64,000 bases of DNA, from assembly GCF_910596095.1 (NCBI RefSeq), contig NC_056535.1, positions 27,684,505-27,748,504 on the forward strand. The letters run 5' to 3'. Source of the stretch: Thunnus maccoyii (Eukaryota > Chordata > Actinopteri > Scombriformes > Scombridae). Made by a program: the position numbers and the translations under genes. Below, piece after piece: positions 23,776 through 36,000 of the stretch. The stretch's first letter is position 1; each line of letters starts with the position of its first letter. The notes under the pieces are model-generated. The model was not told the DNA's origin and made no database searches. It worked only from the letters and a program-made list of their open reading frames with translations.

Positions 23776-26437
23776 ATGGACCTCGGCACAGCAATTTTAA
23801 TAATTGGCTTCGCTGCTCTTGTTGCAGCCTTCCTCCTTCTGGTAATTGGACTTGTGTACTCTGAGCTGATGAATTCAGACATTCCTCGTGGGGTTGCAAA
23901 TAGTGGGAAACTGCACATGGTTCATGGCTTGTTTGTTGGCATAGCAATTGTGGTGAGTATCTACAGTTTCAATGGAATTGTTGGTGCTTATTATTTTATG
24001 TTTCCTGCAATTACAATTGCTTTATTATATCTGTCATAATTACATTTTATTATTAAATTAACTTATTCCTTAGTGTAAAGGAAAATGGCTCTGCTTCTGC
24101 AAGATAAAAAAAAAAAAAGTCCCCTCTTTTCCTTTAGTCCTTTGTCAAAGATGGCTGTCCTTTCTTTGTCCTCTAGCAACTGATAAAGCTTAGATCAGAG
24201 AAATTTTAGATAAGAAATCAAGTGTAACAAAAGTGCAAACAAAGACAAGGTCGAGTATTGCCCTGCTTTGATGTTGTCATAGTAAATACAGTTTCTTAGG
24301 GAGAATAACTTTCACTTTGACTTTGACCATCAAGAGCACATTTTTGTTTTTAACATTGCTTCCCTTTTGTGGTAAATCTGAGATTTTTTCTCCTAACAGG
24401 GCCGAATCCTACACCGTCTGGGTATTTGTCACCAGGTCAGCTTTATCCGATGGTTTGTGGCCTGTTTTCTGACTCGCTTAAATCCAGTTCCCCCAGGCCT
24501 GCGAGTGAAGGATCTGAAGTTTTCTGAGGTGTCAGTGCGAGTCTATGAACCCACCACTGTCTGTGATGGCTTGAGAAGAGGTCTTGTGTATTTCCATGGA
24601 GGAGGATGGGTGTCGGGCAGCATAGGTATAAAAAGTTAAGATAATTAAAAAAAAAAAAAAAAATAGTAAAAGTTGAAACCTCAGAGTGTAAAAAGTACCC
24701 AATTAGAAGTAAAAGTCCTGCATTCAAAATTATAGTCAGTGAATATTTGGCAGATATATACAGTCACCGCTATTTTGATTTATAGATAGAAAACCATAAT
24801 TTAAGTATGTGAACACATCTGTGTTTGTCACCTGATCATAGCTGAACATGTAGGCCTGTTTTTCCAGCTAAATTTCAAAATGTAACATGTAAACAAACCT
24901 TTTTATGGAATCAGACAACATGAATGATTTAAGATTTAATGGTGTCACTGTAATTTAGATCCTTAATCCCGTTCTAATCCCATGTTTTGAATTTTGGTTT
25001 TGGGCAGGTCTATCCTGTGCTTCACATTTGGATCGAGACTTAGCATCAATGTGTATACAATATTTCTTAATGTGTTTCCCATCCATGTGGTGCTATTCAC
25101 TTTTTATACAGTTAAAGGACTCTTATCTAAAACAATGAATCATATTTGTAAGATTATCATATATATATTTTTTAAAATTTAAAGCCTGTAAGTGCAAAGT
25201 AAGTACTAAATAAAGGCAACTCGAGCCATGCAGCGAAATAATGGAGTAGAAGTAGAAAGTCTCATAACACAGAAATACTCATGTAAACTACACAATTGTA
25301 CCTTAATGTAGTATAATTTCCATCTCTGAATAAGAGATAATGTTTACTGAATCTAATTTATTCTCTAGACGATATGCTGTCTGAATACAGAAAAAGCGAT
25401 AAATATTATAGACGAAAAAAAATCTGTCTGCATAACTTAATTGCTTTCTATTAAACTCTTTATTGTGATGTCTTGCTAAATCTGACCAGATTCTGTTGAT
25501 GAAGTCTGCCGGCGCATCGCCATGGAGTCTGACACAACTGTGGTTTCTGTTGGGTACTTAACCTTTTTTTCACAAATCACAAAACCTGTTATGTCTACTA
25601 AATAGCCAGAATACAACATATTGTCCCTCTGTCTTCCCTCTCATCCCTCTTAGGTACCGATTAGCCCCTGAGCACAGATACCCTGCCCAGCTGGATGATT
25701 GTGAGACAGCAATGTGTCACTTCCTGTCTGTGGCTGAGGCAGAATTCAACGTGGACCCTCACAGAGTGGCAGTCGGAGGGGACAGCACAGGGGCTAACAT
25801 GGCAACAGCACTGTGCCAAAGGCTGGCGAGGAAAGAGGACAGACATCTGCCATTCCCCTGTGCTCAGGTCCTCATCTACCCAGCCCTGCAGATGGCAGAT
25901 TTCAACCTGCCCTCATACCAGCAAAATCATACTGTGCCCATATTGTTTCGTGGCCGGATGGCGTTCTACTTCCTGCAGTACATCAATGGGGACATGTCTG
26001 TGTGCCAAGACGTGCTAGAAGGGAACCATGTCCCGACTGAGCTCAGGCCACAATACAGGGAGTGGCTCTCCCCATCCAACCTACCTCCTGAGTGCCTCGC
26101 ACGGGGCTTCTGTGAGCACCCAACCCCAGAATATGATGGGGAGGTCTATCACACGATCAAAGCTGGTTTGGAACCTGAGGTCTCACCTTTACTGGCAGAT
26201 GATGCTGTTATTCAAAAAACCCCACCCACCTTCATCCTAACCTGTGAATATGATGTCCTGAGGGATGATGGGATTCTTTACAAGAAACGGCTGCTGGATT
26301 TGGAAAAAGATGTCACCTGGCAACATGTGATGGATGGTTTTCACGGCATGATTAACTTTTTTAACCAGGGCTGGCTCGCCTTTCCTGCAGCAGGGCAGGT
26401 TGTGGATGGTGTTGTTAATTATGTAAAGACACTATAA
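23776..26437 (+). CDS. aadacl4: Arylacetamide deacetylase-like 4 type serine hydrolase
   Basis: Four exons: 23776-23952, 24400-24625, 25490-25553 and 25654-26437. The borders are GT-AG with matching phases, totalling 1251 nt (416 aa plus stop; human AADACL4 is about 407). An N-terminal signal-anchor segment (about residues 5-27) suggests a type II ER membrane protein. Family features of hormone-sensitive-lipase-like esterases are the oxyanion loop HGGGW (125-129), the nucleophile elbow GDSTG with Ser200, Asp356 in DVLRDD and His386 in DGFHG. The substrate is not known; relatives hydrolyse acyl esters or amides. The start has an ideal context (accATGG). It could equally be called aadacl3/4-like, because mammals have two related copies here; the flanking dhrs3 supports the locus. 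Confidence 0.93.
24660..25330. repeat. Interspersed teleost repeat in intron 2 of the aadacl4-like gene
   Basis: The left part (agtaaaagtcctgcattcaaaat) and the right part (aaatactcatgtaaacta, then ttccatctctg) resemble the two ends of a very common fish repeat whose consensus is rich in agta/tact motifs. The copy is old and interrupted. I recognise the family by pattern only and leave its class (probably a non-autonomous DNA transposon) open. Confidence 0.5.
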
Positions 26438-26478
26438 ACATAGCACTGTACTTTACTTTCCATCTTGTTTTACATTAT

Positions 26479-26484
26479 AATAAA
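26479..26484 (+). terminator. aadacl4: Likely polyadenylation signal of the aadacl4-like gene
   Basis: An AATAAA hexamer 42 nt after the stop codon, giving a very short 3' UTR. About 450 bp then separate it from the cfap107 start codon in the same orientation. Confidence 0.65.
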
Positions 26485-26934
26485 CAAAACTTGCCTCCAG
26501 TGTGGCAGAGTGTTCTTCTTCATTAAAAGTGTATTGTTCACAGAAGACAAAACCCCACACAAATCAATAAACAAAATCTGTTTTATTCCAAAAAATGGAA
26601 AGTAGCCTGAGGACACAATTTCTGGAAACCATTTCTGGCACCATTTTAACAATATACACTATACTGCTGAAAAGTAAATGTCATGCCCCAGCCTTAAGGA
26701 ATGTATTTCTTTTAACACAGATGTAAGACATCTCCCAGGATCTTTCAGGATATTCTGCTTGCCTTCCCTTTCAGTGTTTGCTGTATCCATAACAACAGAG
26801 CTCTTCTATTTCCCCTCCACTGCCTATCCCATTATGAGGCCAGGTGAATGCACCTACATGCTATTTGTTTGACTAGCTAACCATGTTTTAATAGGGCTTC
26901 AGTTTCATCCGGTGTGTCTGACACCAGGTAAAGC

Positions 26935-28746
26935 ATGAACCAAAAAGGGACGGTACAGGATAAGTGGGCCCAAACTGGATGGAAAATAGAACAGAAGTAT
27001 GCAAACAAAGTGCTGTTAGGAAACTGGGCGGAAGAAAGACTTCAGGTAAGCATTTTGTCTGCTTATTCCAAATAGTTTTAACATTTGCCAAAGGTTATCA
27101 GAGGGCAGTGGCTCAGGGCTCAGCCTGAATGCAGGGCACACTATCTCACAGTGCTAAGATGTTTTGGTTTAAACCTACTACTTCAATTGGATGTGGGAAC
27201 ACAGACTATCAGTGCTTTTTTTTTCTGCTGCAGATCCAAAACATAATGCCATACCAGTGGCAGCCTGCCAACGGTTTTGTAGCACCTCAGTTGGTAGTCA
27301 AATCTATAGCAAAGTGATTAGGCAGCCTCAGTTCAGCTACATCAGCACAGCCTCCTGGTGGGAGAGGCTAGAGCTGGAGACTAATTGCATTGACGTGAGG
27401 TTCGGTCACGGGCTGCTGGTTCAGGATCTGAGGGGAGAAACGACTTAAGAAATACTGTAGAACAGTGCAGATCGATAGTGAAGTGTGAGCTTTGCTGATC
27501 CTTGCGCCAGGCTCATTGCTCAAGTCCCTATATATCCCCCCTCCTCACTCCTCTTTGCGATGTCTGTTTATTCTGTCCAACACAGTTCACTCGAGAGCCA
27601 AAGACAGCCAACAGCACCAATCGTGTAGACTACCGGCCCCACTGGGACTTCAAGCCAGACGACTTTGAGAGAAGATCTGCCCTGCTGAGAGCTGAGGTCA
27701 GCCTTTAACTACTCATTCATGGCATTAGCACCAATTGAATGCCTGTCACAACCCTGCAAGTCAGGGCTTTCTTCTCTAAATTGTGGCCACTTCTGCATAA
27801 TATTGATGGCTAAGATAAAGGCCTATGATAAAACTCTTTATGAAAGCAAGTTTCTGGTCGGACTCAGCAGTCATGAGAAATGTGTAAAATCATCAGTCCT
27901 ACTGGGCACTTAAAAGCTAGTTAGAGCAATTTGCTGCTGTCACATATTGAGCCTCTTGAAGATTATTGTAAAAGAATAGGTCATGCCCTCTATATCATAA
28001 TCCCGTAAAGGCCACTGGATACAGGCTAACTATGTCGTGACTACTATTGTCTTCCAGGGACTTCCATCCAAGCTGCTCTTTGCCCACCATGGCCCACCAT
28101 CCTCTCATTACTTGGTCACACAGTATGAAGAGAGCTATGGGCGTAAGCACATCAATGCTTTGCCCACTCAGCGACCCTGGCATCGAGACAGCTTGACATG
28201 GCAGCCTGAGAGGTCTGACCATCCAATTTCTGGTAAGACCATACTTTAAACTGCCACGCCACCACTGCTTAAAAGTACACGATATACATAGAAATGATAT
28301 ATTAAACCATTCAGGCACCGGTGCTATGAGTGTATCATCAGCAGTTGTGCTCATGAACAATGAAATCTGGATAGCCCCAAATGCCTTTTATTGTTCCAAA
28401 TCAGTCACCAGTGTAATTAATGGCTGCAGTAACATGGCAGTTAACTTTCTTTCCTCTGTGTTCCTTTACAGCCCTTCCAACCAACTTTGGCCCACTGCAG
28501 TCCACAAAGCACCGTTTGGAAAAGGAGCAGTCACACCTCCCATCACTGACTGTGTACAGGTCAGCATACCAGAGGCACCCACTTAGTGCCTTCTGCCAGA
28601 GCCGCTTTGCCAGGACTTCACGCATACTCTCCAGCCACCTCCACACAGCCAATCACAACAACAAAGACCTGGATCTGAGACGGCACTCGCTGCTACAAGT
28701 CCCAGATCATTGTTTCAGTTTACTTCCACTATCAGAACAGACATAG
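26935..28746 (+). CDS. cfap107: Cilia- and flagella-associated protein 107 (C1orf158 orthologue)
   Basis: Four exons: 26935-27045, 27586-27696, 28058-28232 and 28472-28746. The borders are GT-AG with matching phases, totalling 672 nt (223 aa plus stop; human protein about 194 aa). Matches to the human protein as recalled include the N-terminal WKIEQKYANKVLLGNW, then FTREPK, GLPSKLLFAHH, YLVTQYEESYGR, the WxxxxLTWQPERSDHP segment, and ALPTNFG. An in-frame stop (TAA) sits just upstream of the ATG, fixing the start. The family protein is a microtubule inner protein inside axonemal doublets of motile cilia. The C-terminal tail (about the last 45 residues, Ser/His/Leu-rich) is longer than in mammals and poorly conserved. 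It lies next to the aadacl4-like gene, as in human. Confidence 0.92.
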
Positions 28747-30724
28747 AGACAACACTATACCTCACATGCTGCTTGTTAATTTAGAAGCTCTGCTCAAGGT
28801 GGTGCTGCTTTGTGGTTCCTCTTTTTTATTTCTTGGCTGCATGAAAAAAAATTAACAGAGCAGACCATTTGGGAAATCAAAAGGAATTTAAAAAATGAAA
28901 CATGATTCTCATAATGTCTCTGTGAGGACTACAGTAGCTTTACTGTGTGTTGTGTGGTGAGTAGTTTCAGTTTTATATATATATATGAATATGTGTGTGT
29001 GTGTCTGTGCACTAGGAGGAGAAAGGAGGGGGACATAATTTATGTCCACCCTTCCAGAGGATAATTAAATGCAAATTCTTTCTCTACCTGCACAATTAAT
29101 ATCTGAAACTCAGAATGGGCTGTTAGTATTACCCTTGATACTATGTGGAAAAAGAGAAAAGAAAGAGAAAAAAAATAATAAAACAAGTGTTGATGCCAGA
29201 ACTGACCTGAGTATTGAGGCAAACCAGAAGCCATGAGTCATCCAAAGCAACATCTGAAGGGATGTGTCTAACTCCCATTCCATTAGGTGTTTAATTACAG
29301 GGAATCAAAGTGTTTAATTAGGAAGAATCAAAGATGCTTATGTTTGATGGTCAACCATCTGCGTCTGCCTCCCTTTTTCCTGCCTGCCTGCTGCCTTTCA
29401 GTTCAGTTGAAGCCCTCTGTTTCACCTACTGTTAGCTAGTTAGTCACTTGACTGTGCTGCTGATGCCTACATGTCACATGATGCCTCTGTGTTGTGGGAA
29501 GTCTAGCACTCAACATGTCTAACCCAAAACATTGTTGTATTTGCTTTGTGAGCCACATGATGGTGCTATAGCAGCATATCACTCTCTGAAACCTGTCAAT
29601 GTGTCTTTGGAGCCAGTCTGTACAGTGAGAGACTTGATTTTAAATGAGCCAACAATGACCGATTTAATATTTGTATAATTCTTATGCATATTTCCATTGT
29701 TAACGTAATTGCTCAACAATTAAGAATAAACCACAAGTGTTAAGATTGTTTCTGTGTTATTCTATCACTGGTTATCAGTCACACAAATACTGGAACAGAC
29801 ATTTGACTTTAATACCATTATTCACTAAATGTGGATTAATATGCAATGAATGACAAATTCATATATTTCTTTGATGTTTTTAAAACAATACAAAACAAAG
29901 ATATTTAGTTGGTACAATGAACAAAGACTGCTCACTCAAGATTAAAAGAAATACACTTATTTCTGGCCATCAAAGGAGAATGACTAAAATTATAAAAAGT
30001 CTGAGACTTGGAAGAGTGTCAGAAGTAGTGACAAATGCTTTTAGAAGCTCACCTATTTATATTGTATGACACAGCCATTTACATCTTGTCATATTTAAAG
30101 AGCAACTGTAGATAATTGCATTGTATCCAGGCCACTGTGTAAATTATATCTGTGCCCTACACAGTGGAGCACAGTGATAGATTGTCACTATATTGCCCAA
30201 TCTCTGTAATGTGTTAGACTCGAAAGAACTCATTTACTCTAAGACTTATTTATGAATTATCTTTACGGCTACAGAGGTTAAACATCTGGAATGATATAAA
30301 ACTAACTTAATAGCAGGAAGGAGTGGCAAATCAGGGAAGCAAACAATTTACATGGCAGCACATGCTGCGTAAATCTAAGCAAACAGTAGTTTGACTGCCA
30401 TTAGGACTCTAATACTTTACATCTATTGCCAGGGACTAAGACATAAGAAACACACATTTCTTACCCTGTCTAAGAGAAAAAAATAGTAATGGTAAGAAAC
30501 AGAAGCTTTGTGGCTTTGCAGAAAGGTAATCTTAATAACACCTCAAATAAATAACAGCATTGTGGTTACAATTTTGCAATAACATTTGGGGTTGGGCTGG
30601 GTTAAGCATAAACCTGTACCAAGCAATACACATTCAGTCAACAAGAAACTTAATGTAAAGTATGGTTCTGTAGGGATACTCCATCACCACCTAATCTTAT
30701 CATCAATGGAAAACTGAATCCTCG
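28747..30724. other. Convergent intergenic region, cfap107 to klhdc7a
   Basis: About 2 kb between the stop codons of two converging genes; it should hold both 3' UTRs. An AATAAA at 29725-29730 on the plus strand is the best candidate end for cfap107. Short AT and GT tracts lie near 28974-29000. No additional gene was recognised. Confidence 0.6.
29725..29730 (+). terminator. cfap107: Candidate polyadenylation signal of cfap107
   Basis: An AATAAA hexamer about 980 nt downstream of the cfap107 stop. Nearer variants may exist, so the true end is uncertain. Confidence 0.35.
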
Positions 30725-33019
30725 TTACACACTGGTCTGGCGAAGCTTCTTATCAGGAAGTGAAAGGACAAAGGGGAAAAGTATGCCCTTCGCTGCAGAG
30801 AGGACACTCAAATCCTCATCTCTGAATGCAGGAGAGATCTCATCAGCCTCAAACCTCATGGTGAACTGGCGGCTGACACAATAGATTGTGTCATCCATCG
30901 TAACACACTGGAAGGCAGGGCAGTGGAGGAGCCGTTTGGAGCTGCACTCATACCACAGTCGAGCCACTGTATGATAGCGGTACACACTGATACCCAGCAG
31001 TGGGTTAACCTCAAACCGATACAGAAATCGCCCCACAGCCATCATATCAGCAGTTCTGTCTTTGCTGCCTACTAACAGACTTGGCCTCCAGGTATTGGTT
31101 TTGGGGCTGTAGCGCAGTAGCATATATCTAAGAGTTCCCCCAGAAACAAAAAGCTCTCCATTGCACACTGTGACATGATGTGCCACAGCAAATGTATCAT
31201 TAGGCAGTGGAGCCACAAATGTCCATCTGTCCAATCGCGGGTCATAGCGCTCCACTGTGGAGAGGCACTCCCCTCCGATGGCGTAGATGTAGCCCTCCAA
31301 TGCTGCCAGTTTGCAGCGGGGCCTGGCTTCATTCATAGGACTGATCTCCTTCCAAATGGATGTCAAAGGATTGAAGCAAAACACTCGCTTTGAGGGTGTC
31401 ATTTCTCTGTCTGTGCCTTGGCAGCCCACTGCCACAAATAAGTAGTTATCCATTGTGCACATGGCACAGGCTTTAGAGATGACCTCCTGAGGGATCAAGC
31501 AAAGTGTATGCCAGGCGTCTTTGTAGTCATCATAATAGTACACTGCACTGGACTTCCTCCTCCCTACTGTCTCTGTTCCTGTGTTCCTCGCCCAGTCTTG
31601 AGGGTCCATATCTGCCACCATGACAAACCTTCTCCCTCTCATTCTTTGCTTTTGGATTTGTTCCCGCTCACCAGCCATTAGCCGCCCATAAAGGTTGGGG
31701 TCCCTGAGCACCTGGAGGTAGTTGTCTGACATGACTCCAAGGGCTGCTTGCTGCACAGAGGTCTGGCCCTGTTGTTTGGCCAGGCACAGCACCTCCAAAC
31801 AGTTCCCCAAATCAAGCTTACTCTTACAGCTTGCCAAATCTGTGCCATCAAGAGTTTTCGCTGAAAAGTGTAAAAATGGGATTCCTGCTGCAGTCTCTAG
31901 ATCAGACCCCTTCCTCACATTAAGGCCTTTGCTACCTGTAGAGGGACAGGTCATAGGGTGAACAGAGATGGACTCATCGCTGGTTGAGGCCAGAGTGTGA
32001 GTCATTGGAGTTGAAGCTCTTGAAGTTACAAAGGGCATGGAAAGCTCAGACTGCTCTGCTGCAGACAGATAGCTCTCCTTGCGTAGGAGTATAGGCCTTG
32101 CAGGGGGCGTCAGCTTGAGGCTTCCTAGTGAGGAGGGATCCTCAACAGTGCTTTGTGGTAAAACCAAATCACGCATAATAATGGGGCTAAGAGAGGAAGG
32201 TTTTTCTATGAGGCTGCTGCTGCTACGGATTCCAAACTCCACTGGCTGTGACTCTGAGTTCCTCTTATACTGACCCAGCACGGTATTTGAGTCTGTAATA
32301 GAGTGAGAGGAGGACTCAACATAGTAATCATATATCTTTCCACGCACAATCTGGTCTCCTTTTCCTTCCAGCACCACGTTAGCATCCTCCACTTTGATCT
32401 CTGCCTTGGAGAAGAAAGTGGAGTGGGCCCCCTGGTGCTCCAAGTCCTGCCTTAACTCCCTGCCCACACCCACACTGCCCTCTAGCTTCTGCAGAAAGCA
32501 AGGGGAGCGCCGCCCTGTAGTACTGGACATCCCACTCTCTGTTGGATGAGGAAGGTTCAAAGCAGATCCATATAAAATATTACTGGTGGCAACCTCTGCC
32601 TGCTTCTGACGAGCAAGTATCTCTCCTTTTATGTTAATGTGTTGGTCACTATGTGACATGCTAAATGCATCCTTACTCTTTTCAGCTTGGAGTAGACATG
32701 GTTTCGCTGGCGTTTCCTTGGTGCTGTCAGCTGTCAGATCATCAGTGGCTGAGTCTTTGTCTGAGGGTCTGGGTTCCTTGTCTCCATCATCTGTGTCATG
32801 TTTTGGTGAGCTCTGACATTGCAGTGTTCTCTTGCAGTTTTGGCAGGTTTCATTTTGTGGCTCTTTGTTGTCTTTGTCGCAGAGCTGAATTTTCTTCGTA
32901 TCCCTGGAGCTGTAGAATCTGTAGGCCCACGACACCAGAAGCACCGCAGCCACAGATAGACTCAGTTTCAACAGCAGCTGCATGTCGAACTGGACTCCCA
33001 AAAGCTCTGCAATGGGCAT
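30725..33019 (-). CDS. klhdc7a: Kelch domain-containing protein 7A
   Basis: Single-exon gene of 764 aa plus stop (human KLHDC7A is 777 aa). I start at the ATG at 33019. The open frame continues to a TTG at 33079, but an in-frame TGA at 33088-33086 precedes it and the 33019 ATG is the first with good context (A at -3). An N-terminal membrane segment (about residues 14-36, followed by YRFYSS) matches human. A long low-complexity linker carries the conserved GKIYDYYVESSS (227-238). A BACK-like helical piece LDLGNCLEV...NYLQVLRDP lies at about 402-441. Kelch repeats run from about 467 to 725, including IGGECLSTVERYDPRLDRW (581-599). The function is little known; kelch propellers usually bind protein partners. 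It lies next to igsf21, as in human 1p36. Confidence 0.93.
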   Translation of the reverse strand: MPIAELLGVQFDMQLLLKLSLSVAAVLLVSWAYRFYSSRDTKKIQLCDKDNKEPQNETCQNCKRTLQCQSSPKHDTDDGDKEPRPSDKDSATDDLTADSTKETPAKPCLLQAEKSKDAFSMSHSDQHINIKGEILARQKQAEVATSNILYGSALNLPHPTESGMSSTTGRRSPCFLQKLEGSVGVGRELRQDLEHQGAHSTFFSKAEIKVEDANVVLEGKGDQIVRGKIYDYYVESSSHSITDSNTVLGQYKRNSESQPVEFGIRSSSSLIEKPSSLSPIIMRDLVLPQSTVEDPSSLGSLKLTPPARPILLRKESYLSAAEQSELSMPFVTSRASTPMTHTLASTSDESISVHPMTCPSTGSKGLNVRKGSDLETAAGIPFLHFSAKTLDGTDLASCKSKLDLGNCLEVLCLAKQQGQTSVQQAALGVMSDNYLQVLRDPNLYGRLMAGEREQIQKQRMRGRRFVMVADMDPQDWARNTGTETVGRRKSSAVYYYDDYKDAWHTLCLIPQEVISKACAMCTMDNYLFVAVGCQGTDREMTPSKRVFCFNPLTSIWKEISPMNEARPRCKLAALEGYIYAIGGECLSTVERYDPRLDRWTFVAPLPNDTFAVAHHVTVCNGELFVSGGTLRYMLLRYSPKTNTWRPSLLVGSKDRTADMMAVGRFLYRFEVNPLLGISVYRYHTVARLWYECSSKRLLHCPAFQCVTMDDTIYCVSRQFTMRFEADEISPAFRDEDLSVLSAAKGILFPFVLSLPDKKLRQTSV

Positions 33020-36000
33020 AGTGGTAGCAGTGATGGTGGCGACGAATGGTTGACTGATCCTATTGAATGTTGTTGTCAATGGGTCTCAGCTGACCGTAGC
33101 ACGCTGTCTGGTTTTCATTTCTGTGATCTGATGACTGCTCCTCTGTGCCCAAAGGATCAAGTGTAAAATGATACCTCTAGAGGTACTATTTGCATTCCTG
33201 GCTCTGTAGAGGCGGGGTGCTGGTCATGCACCACCTGACATGCAGATTCAATGACCATACACAGAATATGTAAATAACTCATAAAACAATATTTGGATAT
33301 GCAATTAGCTCACTAACCCAAACTTTTCCCATAACAATCCAAATGTCATCCAAAAACTCTTAAATAACTCTTATAACAATAACAAATAACTCTTAAATAA
33401 TTCTTGAATATACACTCTAATCCTAACTTTGTTTGAGCTATGTTTTTGTTGGTGCAGCTTTCGCCTGGTGTTTACCTGAACAGGAGTGGTTCAGGTCATA
33501 TTTTATTGTGTCAATTTCTGAAAATGTCTGTGAAAATATGATGATAGATCTCTTTAACTTGCTCAAATACACAGCTAGAGCTGTGGGAGGAAAACATGGT
33601 TTGAATAAGGGGTGGGTTAAGATGATAGGTGGCATTTATCAAATGCTTAATAACCAGGATACATCTGTTTGCACAGTCATGGCACAGATCAAAGGTCCTT
33701 TTCTGTTCCAGTGTAGATGCTTAAATTACTCTGTCTGTTGGACAATGAAACGCCAGTCACTTGGTATTATAAACTCATAGAACTGTAAATAATTCAGATA
33801 ACCATCTGATGAATGCCAGATGGAAAGAGTGTCTACAGAAAAACTTGACAGTGTCATTCATTTCCACACACTATATTGAGATGCAAACATACATCTTCGT
33901 CACATGGGAGCTATGTCACTCAGTTGCTGGCGTCAGGCTGTCATTTATGTTGCTGATAACACACTTGAGCTAGGCTGTGGTCAACAACAGCGCAGTGTTT
34001 ATTTTAACAGCACTCTGTGTAGCATTTTAAAGGTGCATCACGTCAACGGGAATACAGAGGGTGTGTAAGGTGTTCTAGCTGACATGGGCGCTGTTTGGTC
34101 ATCCGATAGCTGAGCCTGCAGACGACATAAAGGAAACTGGACTCTGCAAGCATGGTTGACTTGTGAATAATTCACAGATGGGCCATAGAGGCAGCTTCTT
34201 ATCCTCACCATTGCTCCCAGCTCAGGTGAACTAACACTGCTGTGAAAAAACACGATTGCCAACCATGTGCATCGTTGGGTGGAGGCACTTTTACCTCCTC
34301 TTGCGCCATAGTTATGCAGTGTGTGTCTGAACAAGAACAGAGGGCACAAAATACATTTTTAACAGGTGTTTTAAGCTTTTTCCTGTAATGGAAATTAGTC
34401 AAGCATGGTAGTCTTCAAAGGGAGGTAATTGTCCATCACATTTTTGAGTCATCAATTTGTAAAAAAAATAAAGGAATAATGAATAAAGCTGCAGTAGATC
34501 AAACTTTATCCGAAGGGCAATCCAACCTCCTCACAAATAAAACTAAACAGTATTCGTATAATGAGCAAACAGTACACTTTTTTTCATTTGTGAAGGTGCA
34601 CACTAAAGCTTTGCCCTTGTTTTCACATTGATGTCACTGTAATTAAGAACAATTACTACTAAAGGGAGCAATTAAATGCTTCACACCCATGGCTAAGACA
34701 TGAAACTTTTCTTTCTAGTTAACATAAAATGTAATAAAGCCACATATTTAAAAGGGTCATATTTATTACCTGTTGGATCTTTTTGGTCCAAGACAGTTTT
34801 GAACTAATGTTATGAACTTTACAAGTTACATGGAGTGTTCATACATACCATTAACTTGTGGACATTTGTAATATACACATATACACACACACACACGCAA
34901 AGTTATGATGGACATCCTCCACTATCATGACGATTAAGTCATACTATATGAAGACAATTTGCACATTCTCTAATGCATTCAGAAATGCAAGAACCTGTTT
35001 TTCTCCCTTGAATGCAAAGAGAGTGATAAAAGCAAAAAAGCACAGAAGTGCCTCTTGAATCAAAATTAAAATGATAGCTGAGTTATAATGCTATACAGTG
35101 GGTGGACAAGGATTTGTGCCCTTTGCTTCCTTCACTGGAAGAAAAATTAATTCAAAGCGCATATGACTGTCTGTTAATAATGTTTGTGCTATGCAGCTCT
35201 CATCTCCGGAATGCAGGAATATGGATTGTACTTTGGCAAGGTGAGCCGATATCCCAAACGGATAGGTCTATCCTTTCTATTCGACTAAGCTTTAAAAATC
35301 TCTCCTCTTACCTCCCACCTGGTTTAAACCTTAATCCCTTAATACATGTTGTGTCCTTAGAATAGCTTAAATTGCAATTCTTGTGAAGTCCAAAAAATGC
35401 AGGATTACTCTGCATTAAACTACTCTTCAATGTGTGTGTGAGAGTACAAACTGCAAGGGTTAACATCAATGTCAGAATCTCCTTCAGAAGCCAAGTCGGG
35501 GTCAATACAATCAGAAATATCTGAAACAAAGTCATTTTTTGAACTTTGCTATAGCTGGGCAAAAATTGAAAACAAGTCTATGTCTCTCAGCATAGGCAGA
35601 CTGTCCTTCAAATTTCCTTGATATGGTGGGATTATCATCAAATTAGATTGCAAATAATTCCTGCAGCCATGTAAATATGTAGGCATGTGCAATATTACAT
35701 ATATTGCCTGTACCCAGATTTAAGGAGGGCTGGAAGATGCACATCTGCTACCAAACATATTGGAACACATGTTGAACACAGTGTTGTAAGTAAAGTCAAG
35801 GCTTGTGAGTTTTATCATCTCTCCATTTTAATACAGGTGAAATGAAACAAATGCAACAACCCTGTTTACACACGCTGCCTCAGGTGAACACCTCCCTGAA
35901 ATGGTGGCTAAAATGATCCTACTAGTACTGTAAATGTCTGGGTAGGAGTTACGTATTGTACACAATGTAGGTCACTTAAGATAGTATGTCACAAGTAAAT

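Noticed and set aside
25695..26240. Alternative plus-strand frames in the last aadacl4-like exon
   Set aside because: Shadows of the hydrolase frame; only the main frame carries GDSTG, DVLRDD and DGFHG.
33020..33079. 20 extra N-terminal codons of klhdc7a starting at TTG
   Set aside because: The first codon is TTG, not ATG, and an in-frame stop lies just upstream. Vertebrate initiation is expected at the ATG at 33019.
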